DNA of 48,735 nucleotides from Candidatus Omnitrophota bacterium (GTDB lineage Bacteria > Omnitrophota > Gorgyraeia > Gygaellales > Profunditerraquicolaceae): the NCBI GenBank assembly GCA_028710405.1, contig JAQTUD010000002.1:1-48735 (forward strand). Direction: 5' to 3'. Shown in pieces: positions 29,388 to 37,437 of this stretch (the first letter of the stretch is position 1; the number at the start of each line of letters is the position of its first letter). The notes under the pieces are model-generated. The model was not told the origin of the DNA. It saw only the letters and a program-made list of their open reading frames with translations, and did no database searches. A program made the position numbers and the translations under genes.

Positions 29388-30302
29388 ATGACGAATTTTC
29401 CGCAGATGCCACAGATGAAGAAGCAGCGCATCATCCTTATAAGCGGGATAGCCCTGATCGTGGTCGCCCTATTCGCGCTAAAAATATATGTTGACCAGAT
29501 CCGCACAGAGGCTGATATAGAGGCAAAAGCAAAATCGCAGAAATATCAGGCTAGCCAGGTTATGGTGTTAATAGCCAAGAGAGATATAGATAAGGGTGTG
29601 GCTATTGACATTGAAGATCTGCAAACAGAGAATATGCCCAGCCAATTTGTTCAGCCGCAGGCGGTTACTTCTTTTGACAGGATCTCCGGAATGATTACGC
29701 TGGCCCCTATTTCCAAAGGAGAACAAATTACCTTAAGTAAACTGGCATATCAGCGTGCCGGCAACCTTGCATCCATTACTCCCGTCGGGAAAAGGGCAGT
29801 CAGTATTGCCGTAGATAATATTTCTTCTCTGAGCGGGATGATCAAAGGCGGAGATTACGTGGATGTCATCGGGATGATACCCGTTTCTATGCAGACCCCG
29901 GATGGCAAGACGGTAACTCAGATTAAAGTAGCGCCTTTATTCCAAAATATCCTGGTTTTGGCAGTAGGCCAGGACATGGGGATGCCCGTTAAGGAAGAGT
30001 CACGGTATAAGAAACAGGAGAGCACAAAAGAAGCCTCCCCTCTTATCACCTTGGCGCTATCCCCGCAGGAAGCCAGCCTTATTACTTTTGTTCAAGAGCA
30101 GAGCAAGATCAGGCTGGTATTGCGTTCTCCGACCGATGCCAAGATAGAGTCGGTCCAGCCGGCCAGCTGGGATACATTATCCCAATATATTATGCCTGGG
30201 CCGCCGGCGGCGGGAGAAGCAGGGGTCAAGCCGCAGGAGGAAGAAGGGGAATACGTAGAGATATACAGGGGTCTAAATAAAGAGAAAGTCCCTCTGCGCT
30301 AA
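29388..30302 (+). CDS. cpaB: Flp pilus assembly protein CpaB/RcpC-like (SAF domain)
   Basis: N-terminal TM; VMVLIAKRDIDKGVAIDIEDLQTENMPSQFV; GKRAVSIAVDNISSLSGMIKGGDYVDVIG. Confidence 0.9.
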   Translation: MTNFPQMPQMKKQRIILISGIALIVVALFALKIYVDQIRTEADIEAKAKSQKYQASQVMVLIAKRDIDKGVAIDIEDLQTENMPSQFVQPQAVTSFDRISGMITLAPISKGEQITLSKLAYQRAGNLASITPVGKRAVSIAVDNISSLSGMIKGGDYVDVIGMIPVSMQTPDGKTVTQIKVAPLFQNILVLAVGQDMGMPVKEESRYKKQESTKEASPLITLALSPQEASLITFVQEQSKIRLVLRSPTDAKIESVQPASWDTLSQYIMPGPPAAGEAGVKPQEEEGEYVEIYRGLNKEKVPLR

Positions 30303-30335
30303 ATACGAAATAAACAACTAAAATAAAGGGGCAAG

Positions 30336-32003
30336 ATGAAAAGATCTATTCTTTTGACGGCATTATTTTTGGCGGCGTTAAACTTGGCGACGGTCTCCGG
30401 AGATAGTATCTACGACACGGTCACAGAGGATGCGGAAGAGATAAAATTATACCTAGGGGGGCCAAAGGTCATCCCTGTGAGCAATCCGACCCGTATCGCG
30501 GTAAGCAATCCTAATATAATGGATGTGACTAATGTGACAAGAAGCGAAGTAACTCTTAGCCCCAAAGCCGTCGGGAACACTACCCTGTTATTTTGGGATA
30601 GTTATGGTGAGCAAACCTTTAGGATTAAAGTCCTCACCGAGAATATGCTGGAGATAAAAGCCCGCATAGATAAGTTATTGGCCAGCCTGGATTTTCCGGA
30701 AGTTTACACCCGCGCTCAGGAAGACGAAGGTAAAGTTATGCTTCTGGGTAGGGTTAAGACCCCGCAGGATAGAGAGCGCATTACCCTGGCCTTGGGAGCG
30801 TTGAAAGAAAAGGCCGTTGATCTCATTGAAGTCAAAGAAGAAGAGACATTGATTGAAATAGATGCCAATGTCATGGAGATAAGCAAGGATTCCACCACCC
30901 GCCTGGGATTTGGCTTACCGGAAAAAGTTAATATACTTGAAGTCGGTTCTCCGGGTATACCTGCTTCCGGTTCGGTCTCCGTTACGACCGGGACTACCCC
31001 CAGCACTTCTTTTGCTACTACAAATACGGGTTCACGTTGGGATGATCTCTTCAGGATATTCCGTGTCAGCCGCGATGCCTTTACGGCTTCCATAGACGCT
31101 TTGGTGGTAGACGGGAAAGCAAAAATTCTCTCCCGTCCGCGCCTGGCCTGTCAGAGTGGCAAAGAAGCACAATTAATGGTGGGAGGGGAGAAACCCACTT
31201 TTTCTACTTTTACCGGGGAGACGAGTTCGGCTGTAGAAATAGAATATAAAGAATATGGCATAAAGGTAAAGGTGCGTCCTACCGTGATGAAAGATGATCG
31301 GATAAAATTGGGGTTGAATATAGAAGTAAGCGAGGTAGGTGAGGCCGAGACCATCGGTACGACTACTTCAGTAACTGCCAAGGCCTACCCGGTGACAAAA
31401 CGTAATATTTCCACAGAACTCTTTATTAATAATGAAGAAACCGTAGCCATAGGCGGCCTGATTAAACAAAGCTCTTCGGAAGAGATCCGCAAGGTTCCTT
31501 TCTTAGGAGATATTCCGGTAGTCGGCCTACTATTTAGGAATAAAACGGCCACTAAGGGTGGCGGGAGCGGTAACAGGGGCGATACGGAATTATTTATTAC
31601 CCTTACCCCCAGCATCATCGCCCGCGATAACCCTCGTCTTCCTGTGGCAGAGCAGGTCATAACGCAACCGCAGGCCAGGCCGGCAGCAATAGCGGTGCCC
31701 GAGATAGGCGTAAACCCTATAAAAGATTATGCTTCCATAATCCAGCAACGTATTATGAATAACCTGGAGTATCCATCCCTTGCCAAAAAAGCGGGTTTTC
31801 AGGGAATAGTAAAATTGAGCCTTCAGTTTTCTCACGTAGGCGCACTTCTAGGGTCCGCAATCGGAGAATCATCCGGGTATAAAATACTTGATGATAACGC
31901 CCTAAACGCGGCCAGAAGTATCGCCTCTTATCCGCCTTTCCCCGTCTCCATAGAGCAGAATGAAATATGGATAGAAGTGCCCATAGCTTATCGCCTGGAT
32001 TAA
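30336..32003 (+). CDS. cpaC: CpaC/RcpA-type secretin with C-terminal TonB-like domain
   Basis: Pilus N-domain (LGGPKVIPVSNPTRIAVSNPNIMDV), secretin core (VDGKAKILSRPRLACQSGKEAQLMVGGEKP), C-terminal IQQRIMNNLEYPSLAKKAGFQGIVKLSLQF...SSGYKILDDNALNAARS...IEVPIAYRLD. Confidence 0.9.
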   Translation: MKRSILLTALFLAALNLATVSGDSIYDTVTEDAEEIKLYLGGPKVIPVSNPTRIAVSNPNIMDVTNVTRSEVTLSPKAVGNTTLLFWDSYGEQTFRIKVLTENMLEIKARIDKLLASLDFPEVYTRAQEDEGKVMLLGRVKTPQDRERITLALGALKEKAVDLIEVKEEETLIEIDANVMEISKDSTTRLGFGLPEKVNILEVGSPGIPASGSVSVTTGTTPSTSFATTNTGSRWDDLFRIFRVSRDAFTASIDALVVDGKAKILSRPRLACQSGKEAQLMVGGEKPTFSTFTGETSSAVEIEYKEYGIKVKVRPTVMKDDRIKLGLNIEVSEVGEAETIGTTTSVTAKAYPVTKRNISTELFINNEETVAIGGLIKQSSSEEIRKVPFLGDIPVVGLLFRNKTATKGGGSGNRGDTELFITLTPSIIARDNPRLPVAEQVITQPQARPAAIAVPEIGVNPIKDYASIIQQRIMNNLEYPSLAKKAGFQGIVKLSLQFSHVGALLGSAIGESSGYKILDDNALNAARSIASYPPFPVSIEQNEIWIEVPIAYRLD

Positions 32004-32006
32004 AAT

Positions 32007-34166
32007 ATGTCTAAGAGGATAGTATTTTTTAGCACAAAAGGCGGAGTAGGTAAAACTCTGATTGCCGCCAATCTGGCTGTTGATTTGGCCAAGAAAGAAG
32101 AGAAGCGCGTTTGTCTGGTTGATCTGGATACGCAGGCTGTGGGCGATATGGCGCGCTTGCTTAATCTAAAGCCAAAAAAATCAATGGCGGATTTGATTTA
32201 TCTGCTGAAGAAATATCCGCAACAACTCGACAAGAACGACTTTTTAGTAAACAACCCATCTTTAGGCGCTGATTTCCTGGAAGGAATCAATAAACCCCAA
32301 CAGTCTCCTCATCTTGACCCGGAAAAAATAAAAGATGTCTTCGCCTTGCTAGATAAGTCTTATGACTATCTTGTTATTGATGCCGGCAAGAGTTTTAGCG
32401 ATATCCTGATAAAGGTCATAAATGAGGCCAACCTTATACTTTTAGTGGTAACGCCGGATATATTGTCTATATACCAAACGGAATGGATCTTGGACGTATT
32501 ACAGAATTTACATATCCCATTGAGCATGATCAGGGTGGTGCTTAACAGGGCTGAATCTGTCTCAGGTATCAGCTGGCAGGAGGTCAGGGTAAGCCTTCCG
32601 GTCGATATTATAGCCAGGATCCCATCCGAAGGCAAAACCGTGGGTGACGCCCTTAATCGCAACGTACCCTTTGTATTAGAAAACCCCAGGGCAAGGATTT
32701 CTATAGCCCTGAATAATTTTGCTCATGAACTAGCCACCAACGACCAGTTATTCCTTGGCCAGGTCAGTGCTATAGAAGATCTCAAGTTAAAGGAAATACC
32801 GGTAGAAAAAACAGGCCAGACCTGGAAGAAGGAAGGCCTGGATGAAGAATTGGCTGAGCCGGAGCCGGCGGAGAAAACAGACGAGATCATCCTGCTTAAA
32901 AGCAGGATCCATAATCGTCTTATTGATGAATTAAACCTCAAGCGACTGGATTTAAAGGCATTCACAGACTCAAAAAAGACTAAGGATTTAAGGGATAAAG
33001 CGGAAAGAATGGTCACTAATTTCCTGGCCGAGGAAGCAGGGAGTTTTATCTCTGCTTCCGGGATCCGTAATAAATTGGTAAAAGAAATCCTGGATGAGGC
33101 GCTTGGTTTAGGCCCCTTAGAAGATCTCCTGGCCGACCCCGAAATTACCGATATTATGGTAAATAATAAAGACGAGGTCTTTGTAGAGAAACGCGGTAAG
33201 ATAGAATTAACCAGCAAGAAATTCATCTCTAATTCCCAGGTCAAGACGATCATTGAACGTATCATCGCCCCTATCGGCAGGAGGATAGATGAGTCTGTGC
33301 CGATGGTAGACGCGCGCTTAGCCGATGGTTCGCGCGTCAATGCCATTATCCCGCCTCTGGCCCTGACCGGACCGACGCTGACCATTAGAAAATTCCGTAA
33401 AGAGAGGTTCAAGACGGAAGAGTTGATCAGCATGGGGACTACCAATCAGGCGGTAGTTGATTTTATAAAGGCATGCGTATTATGCAGAAAGAATATAATC
33501 GTCTCCGGAGGCACCGGCAGCGGTAAGACGACAATTTTGAATATCCTTTCCGCATTCATCCCGGATAATGAACGTATTATTACCCTTGAAGATGCCGCGG
33601 AGTTAAAGTTAAGCCAAAGCCACTGGTTGAGATTGGAATCTCGGCCTCCTAATATTGAAGGCAGAGGCGCGGTCACTATCAGGGATCTCTTTAGAAATAC
33701 TTTGCGTATGCGGCCGGATAGAATTATTATCGGAGAGTGCCGTGGCGCTGAAACCCTGGATATGCTTCAGGCGATGAATACAGGCCACGATGGCTCTATG
33801 ACCACTATTCACGCCAACTCTACTCACGATGTCCTCTCCAGGCTTGATTCCATGATCCTTATGTCAGGGGTAGAATTGCCTGTAAGGGCCATACGTGAGA
33901 TGGTCGCCTCTGCCCTTGATATCATCGTCCATACCGCCAGATTGTCCGACGGCACCCGTAAGATAATCCAGGTGAGCGAATTAACAGGGATGAAAGACGA
34001 GACCCATATCGGGCTGGAAGATATCTTTGTCTTCAATCAAACAGGCATGGGCCCGGACCATAAGGTATTGGGGGACTTTCGGGCTACCGGCTATGTGCCT
34101 TCATTTGTTAATGAAATAAAGATAAAGGGCATAGCGCTTCCTGAAAACGTCTTTAAGTCTGCTTAA
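32007..34166 (+). CDS. Fused CpaE/TadZ (MinD/ParA-like) and CpaF/TadA secretion ATPase
   Basis: N-terminus FFSTKGGVGKTLIAANLAVDLAK; C-terminus PLEDLLADPEITDIMVNNKDEVFVEKRGKIE, SGGTGSGKTTILNILS, RMRPDRIIIGECRGAETLDMLQAMNTGHDGSMTTIHAN, in one 719-aa frame. Confidence 0.93.
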   Translation: MSKRIVFFSTKGGVGKTLIAANLAVDLAKKEEKRVCLVDLDTQAVGDMARLLNLKPKKSMADLIYLLKKYPQQLDKNDFLVNNPSLGADFLEGINKPQQSPHLDPEKIKDVFALLDKSYDYLVIDAGKSFSDILIKVINEANLILLVVTPDILSIYQTEWILDVLQNLHIPLSMIRVVLNRAESVSGISWQEVRVSLPVDIIARIPSEGKTVGDALNRNVPFVLENPRARISIALNNFAHELATNDQLFLGQVSAIEDLKLKEIPVEKTGQTWKKEGLDEELAEPEPAEKTDEIILLKSRIHNRLIDELNLKRLDLKAFTDSKKTKDLRDKAERMVTNFLAEEAGSFISASGIRNKLVKEILDEALGLGPLEDLLADPEITDIMVNNKDEVFVEKRGKIELTSKKFISNSQVKTIIERIIAPIGRRIDESVPMVDARLADGSRVNAIIPPLALTGPTLTIRKFRKERFKTEELISMGTTNQAVVDFIKACVLCRKNIIVSGGTGSGKTTILNILSAFIPDNERIITLEDAAELKLSQSHWLRLESRPPNIEGRGAVTIRDLFRNTLRMRPDRIIIGECRGAETLDMLQAMNTGHDGSMTTIHANSTHDVLSRLDSMILMSGVELPVRAIREMVASALDIIVHTARLSDGTRKIIQVSELTGMKDETHIGLEDIFVFNQTGMGPDHKVLGDFRATGYVPSFVNEIKIKGIALPENVFKSA

Positions 34167-34184
34167 TTTTCTTTTCTTCCAGTA

Positions 34185-34243
34185 GGGGACACTTTCCCGA
34201 ATAAAACGGAAACTGTTTCCAATCCAATCGGGAAAGTGTCCCC
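34185..34243. repeat. Palindromic intergenic element, copy B (REP/BIME-like)
   Basis: 16-bp perfect arms GGGGACACTTTCCCGA / TCGGGAAAGTGTCCCC enclosing GGAAACTGTTTCC. Confidence 0.85.
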
Positions 34244-34270
34244 AAGTATTTCTTAGAGGTCTCAATAAGA

Positions 34271-34612
34271 ATGCGGCTGATCAATAAAACCAAGAATACG
34301 GTTCTGGCCACAGAAGTTAAGATCGCCGGCACTATTTTCACCAGGCTTAAAGGATTATTAGGTAAAAAAGAACTGCCAAAAGGTGAAGCGCTGGTAATAA
34401 AATCTTGCAATTCTATACACACCTTCTTCATGCGTTTTCCCATAGATGTGCTTTTCGTAGATAAAGGAAATAGAGTGGTAGAAGTAATTTCTTCCCTGCC
34501 TACTTTTAGGATCTCCGCCATATATTTTAAGGCCTCTTTTGCTATTGAGCTACCTTCCGGAACTATTACTCCTGCTTCTGTTTCTAAAGGCGACATCCTC
34601 CTGATAGAATAA
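34271..34612 (+). CDS. DUF192 family protein
   Basis: IFTRLKGLLGKKELPKGEALVIKSCNSIHTFFMRFPIDVLFVDKGNRVV. Confidence 0.88.
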   Translation: MRLINKTKNTVLATEVKIAGTIFTRLKGLLGKKELPKGEALVIKSCNSIHTFFMRFPIDVLFVDKGNRVVEVISSLPTFRISAIYFKASFAIELPSGTITPASVSKGDILLIE

Positions 34613-34632
34613 CCCAGATTAAAAACATAATA

Positions 34633-34697
34633 TAAATGTCCAATCTGAAAAGCTTGACATAGAAGATAGGATATGTTATATTTTAAATGTCCAATCT
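34633..34697 (+). promoter_or_regulatory. Promoter bracketed by a 14-bp direct repeat
   Basis: TTGACA (34654-34659), 17 bp, TATATT (34677-34682); TAAATGTCCAATCT at 34633-34646 and 34684-34697. Confidence 0.8.
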
Positions 34698-34708
34698 AAA
34701 GGTAGAAT

Positions 34709-36241
34709 ATGGGTATTATCCATAAATTAAAGCCAGAAATCAAAGATTTTATATTAGAGCAGAAAAAGACTAATTCCAGGATTAGTTGCCGCAAGCTTTC
34801 CGGTTTACTTCAGAAAAAATATCAGATTAAACTCTCCAAATCCAGCATTAATGCCATATTTAAAAACACAGGCCTGAGTATGCCTGTAGGCAGGAGAAAG
34901 AGGCTTAGCAGTAGCAAGCCGGTCAAAGAAACGCTATTACAGAGCCCTTTGCCAGCAACTCCGGAAGCGCCAAGCCAAGAGAGATCCTCTGGTATTATAA
35001 TCCTGAAAGCAGTGGATTATTTATTAGGAGGTAGCCAGAGATTCAGCGAAATAATCCAGAGAAAAATAGGCACTGACCAGAAAGATATTCTATCCCAGAT
35101 AGAGCGGATTATTTACGGGGCGTTATATATGTCCAAAGAGGAAGAAACAAAGAGCAGTTTATCTTATCTTAATGAATTTCAATATGTTACAGAAATAAAA
35201 TCTGATATGGCTTTACAATTCTCCAACGTGTTCCGTGAGACACGTAACATAAAAGTGGATTTATCAGAGAATGAGGTTTTATATTTAGATGCCCGATTAC
35301 ATACTATTTGGTCTACGCCATATACCCCATATGATTTTGATGTAACTACTTCTAATATAAGTAGTTATATACATAAGCATCTCCAGGAGAATGTTTTTTT
35401 ATTGGGTATGGCGCCGGTTAATGATATTCCGGGAAAGGATTTTTTTGATTTTATTAATGGCCTTTATGGCCAGGAGAAGAGTATATTAAAATTTACCCTT
35501 TGTGGTAATAATTTTGAGGAACTGGAGGTTATTACTCCACCCGTAGATCAAAGATGCTATTGTGTATTTGGGGCCTGGCCCTGGCAGTTTAGGGAATACC
35601 GTAAAGTAAATAAAATCGGAGAATTTAATCCTTTTTATTTTTCCGGCCTGAAGAAGTATTATTATATTGCGCAGGTAGAGATTGAGTTATTGCAACCGAT
35701 TGAACAACAAAGAGTTACATTAATAGGTGTAGCCTTGAAGACAGCCCTGGCGGAGAAGGCGCGCCTGCTTATCCTGACCAATCTTCCTGCCGAATCAGTT
35801 TCTTATGAGAAACTAGCGGATGATTATCTTAACCGTTGGCCTAACCTTGAAGAGGGGTTTGAAGATTTTAACCGTAAAATCGAACTTTTTACCTACACTG
35901 CCGGTCTCAAAAGCTCTTTTTTACCGCCCAAAATTAATCTTAATAAAGCCGTCTCCTGCGATGTCAAAGATCTCCTTGCTGTCTACTCCCATGCCCTGGA
36001 TCTATACCTAAAGTGTTATTTTGCCCCGACACAACTCCAGAAAGATGATTCTCCGTCGATGAAAGAGTGTTTTTACGGCTTAGAAGCCATCCCGAAGAAG
36101 GAGAAAAATAATACTTTTATTACCTTTTCCCCTCCTGCCGGATATCCTTTCCCGCAGGAACTGGCTTATCTGTGCCGTAGGCTCAATGAAAGAGAGCTCT
36201 TCCTACCGGATAAGACCCGCCTGCGCTTCTGTGTTATTTAG
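34709..36241 (+). CDS. HTH protein with transposase-like architecture (possibly domesticated)
   Basis: N-terminal HTH-like RISCRKLSGLLQKKYQIKLSKSSINAIFKNTGLSMPVGRRKR; DARLHTIW...; LADDYLNRWPNLEEGFEDF resembling the C-terminal part of DDE transposases. Confidence 0.5.
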   Translation: MGIIHKLKPEIKDFILEQKKTNSRISCRKLSGLLQKKYQIKLSKSSINAIFKNTGLSMPVGRRKRLSSSKPVKETLLQSPLPATPEAPSQERSSGIIILKAVDYLLGGSQRFSEIIQRKIGTDQKDILSQIERIIYGALYMSKEEETKSSLSYLNEFQYVTEIKSDMALQFSNVFRETRNIKVDLSENEVLYLDARLHTIWSTPYTPYDFDVTTSNISSYIHKHLQENVFLLGMAPVNDIPGKDFFDFINGLYGQEKSILKFTLCGNNFEELEVITPPVDQRCYCVFGAWPWQFREYRKVNKIGEFNPFYFSGLKKYYYIAQVEIELLQPIEQQRVTLIGVALKTALAEKARLLILTNLPAESVSYEKLADDYLNRWPNLEEGFEDFNRKIELFTYTAGLKSSFLPPKINLNKAVSCDVKDLLAVYSHALDLYLKCYFAPTQLQKDDSPSMKECFYGLEAIPKKEKNNTFITFSPPAGYPFPQELAYLCRRLNERELFLPDKTRLRFCVI

Positions 36242-36271
36242 AAAACGCTTTCCTATTAGGTAGAGATTTCC

Positions 36272-36300
36272 TTGACGCCACTATATATAAATGTTATATT
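36272..36300 (+). promoter_or_regulatory. Sigma70-type promoter upstream of the pilin riboswitch candidate
   Basis: TTGACG (36272-36277), 17 bp, TATATT (36295-36300). Confidence 0.75.
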
Positions 36301-36306
36301 TTAATT

Positions 36307-36450
36307 GCGATTAGAAGGCGGCATCGAAAGAGCAAGGCGGGGATGGAGGTCTCTGCTGCGCAAAGCCACGGGATGCGCTCGCCAGAACATTTTAGGTTTT
36401 TTAATTTTTGCTTCCATGGGTCTGGAGCGAGGACATTAGCCGGGTTACCG
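36307..36450 (+). ncRNA. GEMM-like (c-di-GMP/cGAMP) riboswitch candidate with atypical 5' half
   Basis: GCGCAAAGCCACGGG and GGACATTAGCCGGGTTACCGAAAG motifs, CGAAAG tetraloop-like element upstream, P2-like stem CTCGCCAGA/TCTGGAGCGAG; precedes Flp pilin genes. Confidence 0.6.
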
Positions 36451-36488
36451 AAAGCCGACAGGATTTTTGGTAATCCGGCTTTTTGTTA
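36438..36488 (+). terminator. Intrinsic terminator overlapping the 3' part of the riboswitch candidate
   Basis: AGCCGGGTTACC / GGTAATCCGGCT 12-bp stem (one G-U) followed by TTTTTGTT. Confidence 0.85.
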
Positions 36489-36537
36489 AAAAAATTTTTA
36501 ATGACTTTAATAAAGTGCTTAAGAGGAGGTGAAAAAA

Positions 36538-36711
36538 ATGTTACGCAAAAAGGGCCAGTCAACACTGGAATACGTGTTAGTTCTAACCGCGATCATCGCG
36601 GCAGTAATTGTGGCGGCAACTAAGTTTGTCAAACCTAGGGTGGAAGGTTCGTTGGACCATGTTTCCCAGGAGATGGAGGACCAGGTAGGGAGAATTCAAT
36701 TTGGAAAGTAA
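36538..36711 (+). CDS. Flp-type pilin 1
   Basis: KGQSTLEYVLVLTAIIAAVIVAATKFV; strong SD AGAGGAGGTGA. Confidence 0.85.
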   Translation: MLRKKGQSTLEYVLVLTAIIAAVIVAATKFVKPRVEGSLDHVSQEMEDQVGRIQFGK

Positions 36712-36724
36712 GGAGGTGATTTTG

Positions 36725-37066
36725 ATGTTAGGCAGATTAGGCAAAAAGGCGCAGAGTACTGCTGAATACGCAATCATTATCGCTTTGGTTATAGCCGCGG
36801 TAGTGGCGATGCAGGTTTATGTGAGAAGGGGCATACAGGGTAGAGTCAGAGATGTGGTTGATCATACCGGTGCCGGTGGCGATGTTGGCGGAGAGAATCT
36901 TTCTTTTAGCAGCGGCCAATATGAGCCTTATTATAATCAAACAACGGGTTCAACCTCCCAGAAATCACAGAATACGGAGAGCGTAGACGGCACATCCAGG
37001 AGTTCTACTACTTCTGTTGATGCTACCAGGGAACAGACAACGGGTTGGTTTGGTTCTGAAGAATAA
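36725..37066 (+). CDS. Flp-like pilin 2 with Ser/Thr-rich tail
   Basis: KAQSTAEYAIIIALVIAAVVAMQVYVRRGIQGRV; SD AAGGAGGTGAT. Confidence 0.8.
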   Translation: MLGRLGKKAQSTAEYAIIIALVIAAVVAMQVYVRRGIQGRVRDVVDHTGAGGDVGGENLSFSSGQYEPYYNQTTGSTSQKSQNTESVDGTSRSSTTSVDATREQTTGWFGSEE

Positions 37067-37091
37067 GTTTTTTAAAAGGAGGTGAAAAAGA

Positions 37092-37403
37092 ATGTTTATA
37101 CGTCTGAACAAAAAGGGGCAAGGCACGCTTGAATACGGAGTAATTATTGCCGTAGTAGTCGCGGGGTTAATTTTTATGCAGACCTATGTAAAGCAGGGAG
37201 TACAGGGGAAACTAAAGCAATCCGCAGATGAAATAGGAGAGCAGTATTCGGAGCATTCGACGGGAACAATAACCACGATCAGCAACGTAAATACCGAAGA
37301 GAATACGACCGGCGGGGATAGGCCTGTTACTACTAGTTCCAGCACTCAACATCAGACCCGCAGCTCTACCGAGAATATAACCGTCTCTGATCAGGAGGAG
37401 TAA
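37092..37403 (+). CDS. Flp-like pilin 3 with Ser/Thr-rich tail
   Basis: KGQGTLEYGVIIAVVVAGLIFMQTYVKQGVQGKL; SD AAAGGAGGTGA. Confidence 0.8.
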   Translation: MFIRLNKKGQGTLEYGVIIAVVVAGLIFMQTYVKQGVQGKLKQSADEIGEQYSEHSTGTITTISNVNTEENTTGGDRPVTTSSSTQHQTRSSTENITVSDQEE

Positions 37404-37437
37404 GCCAGGTAAGTATGCATCGACAGGAGGATAAAAA

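Noticed and set aside
32723-33445. 240-aa minus-strand ORF opposite cpaEF
   Set aside because: Antisense shadow ORF; the plus strand carries the conserved ATPase motifs.
34709-36241. Active insertion sequence
   Set aside because: No terminal inverted repeats or target-site duplication visible; the gene has its own regulated-looking promoter.
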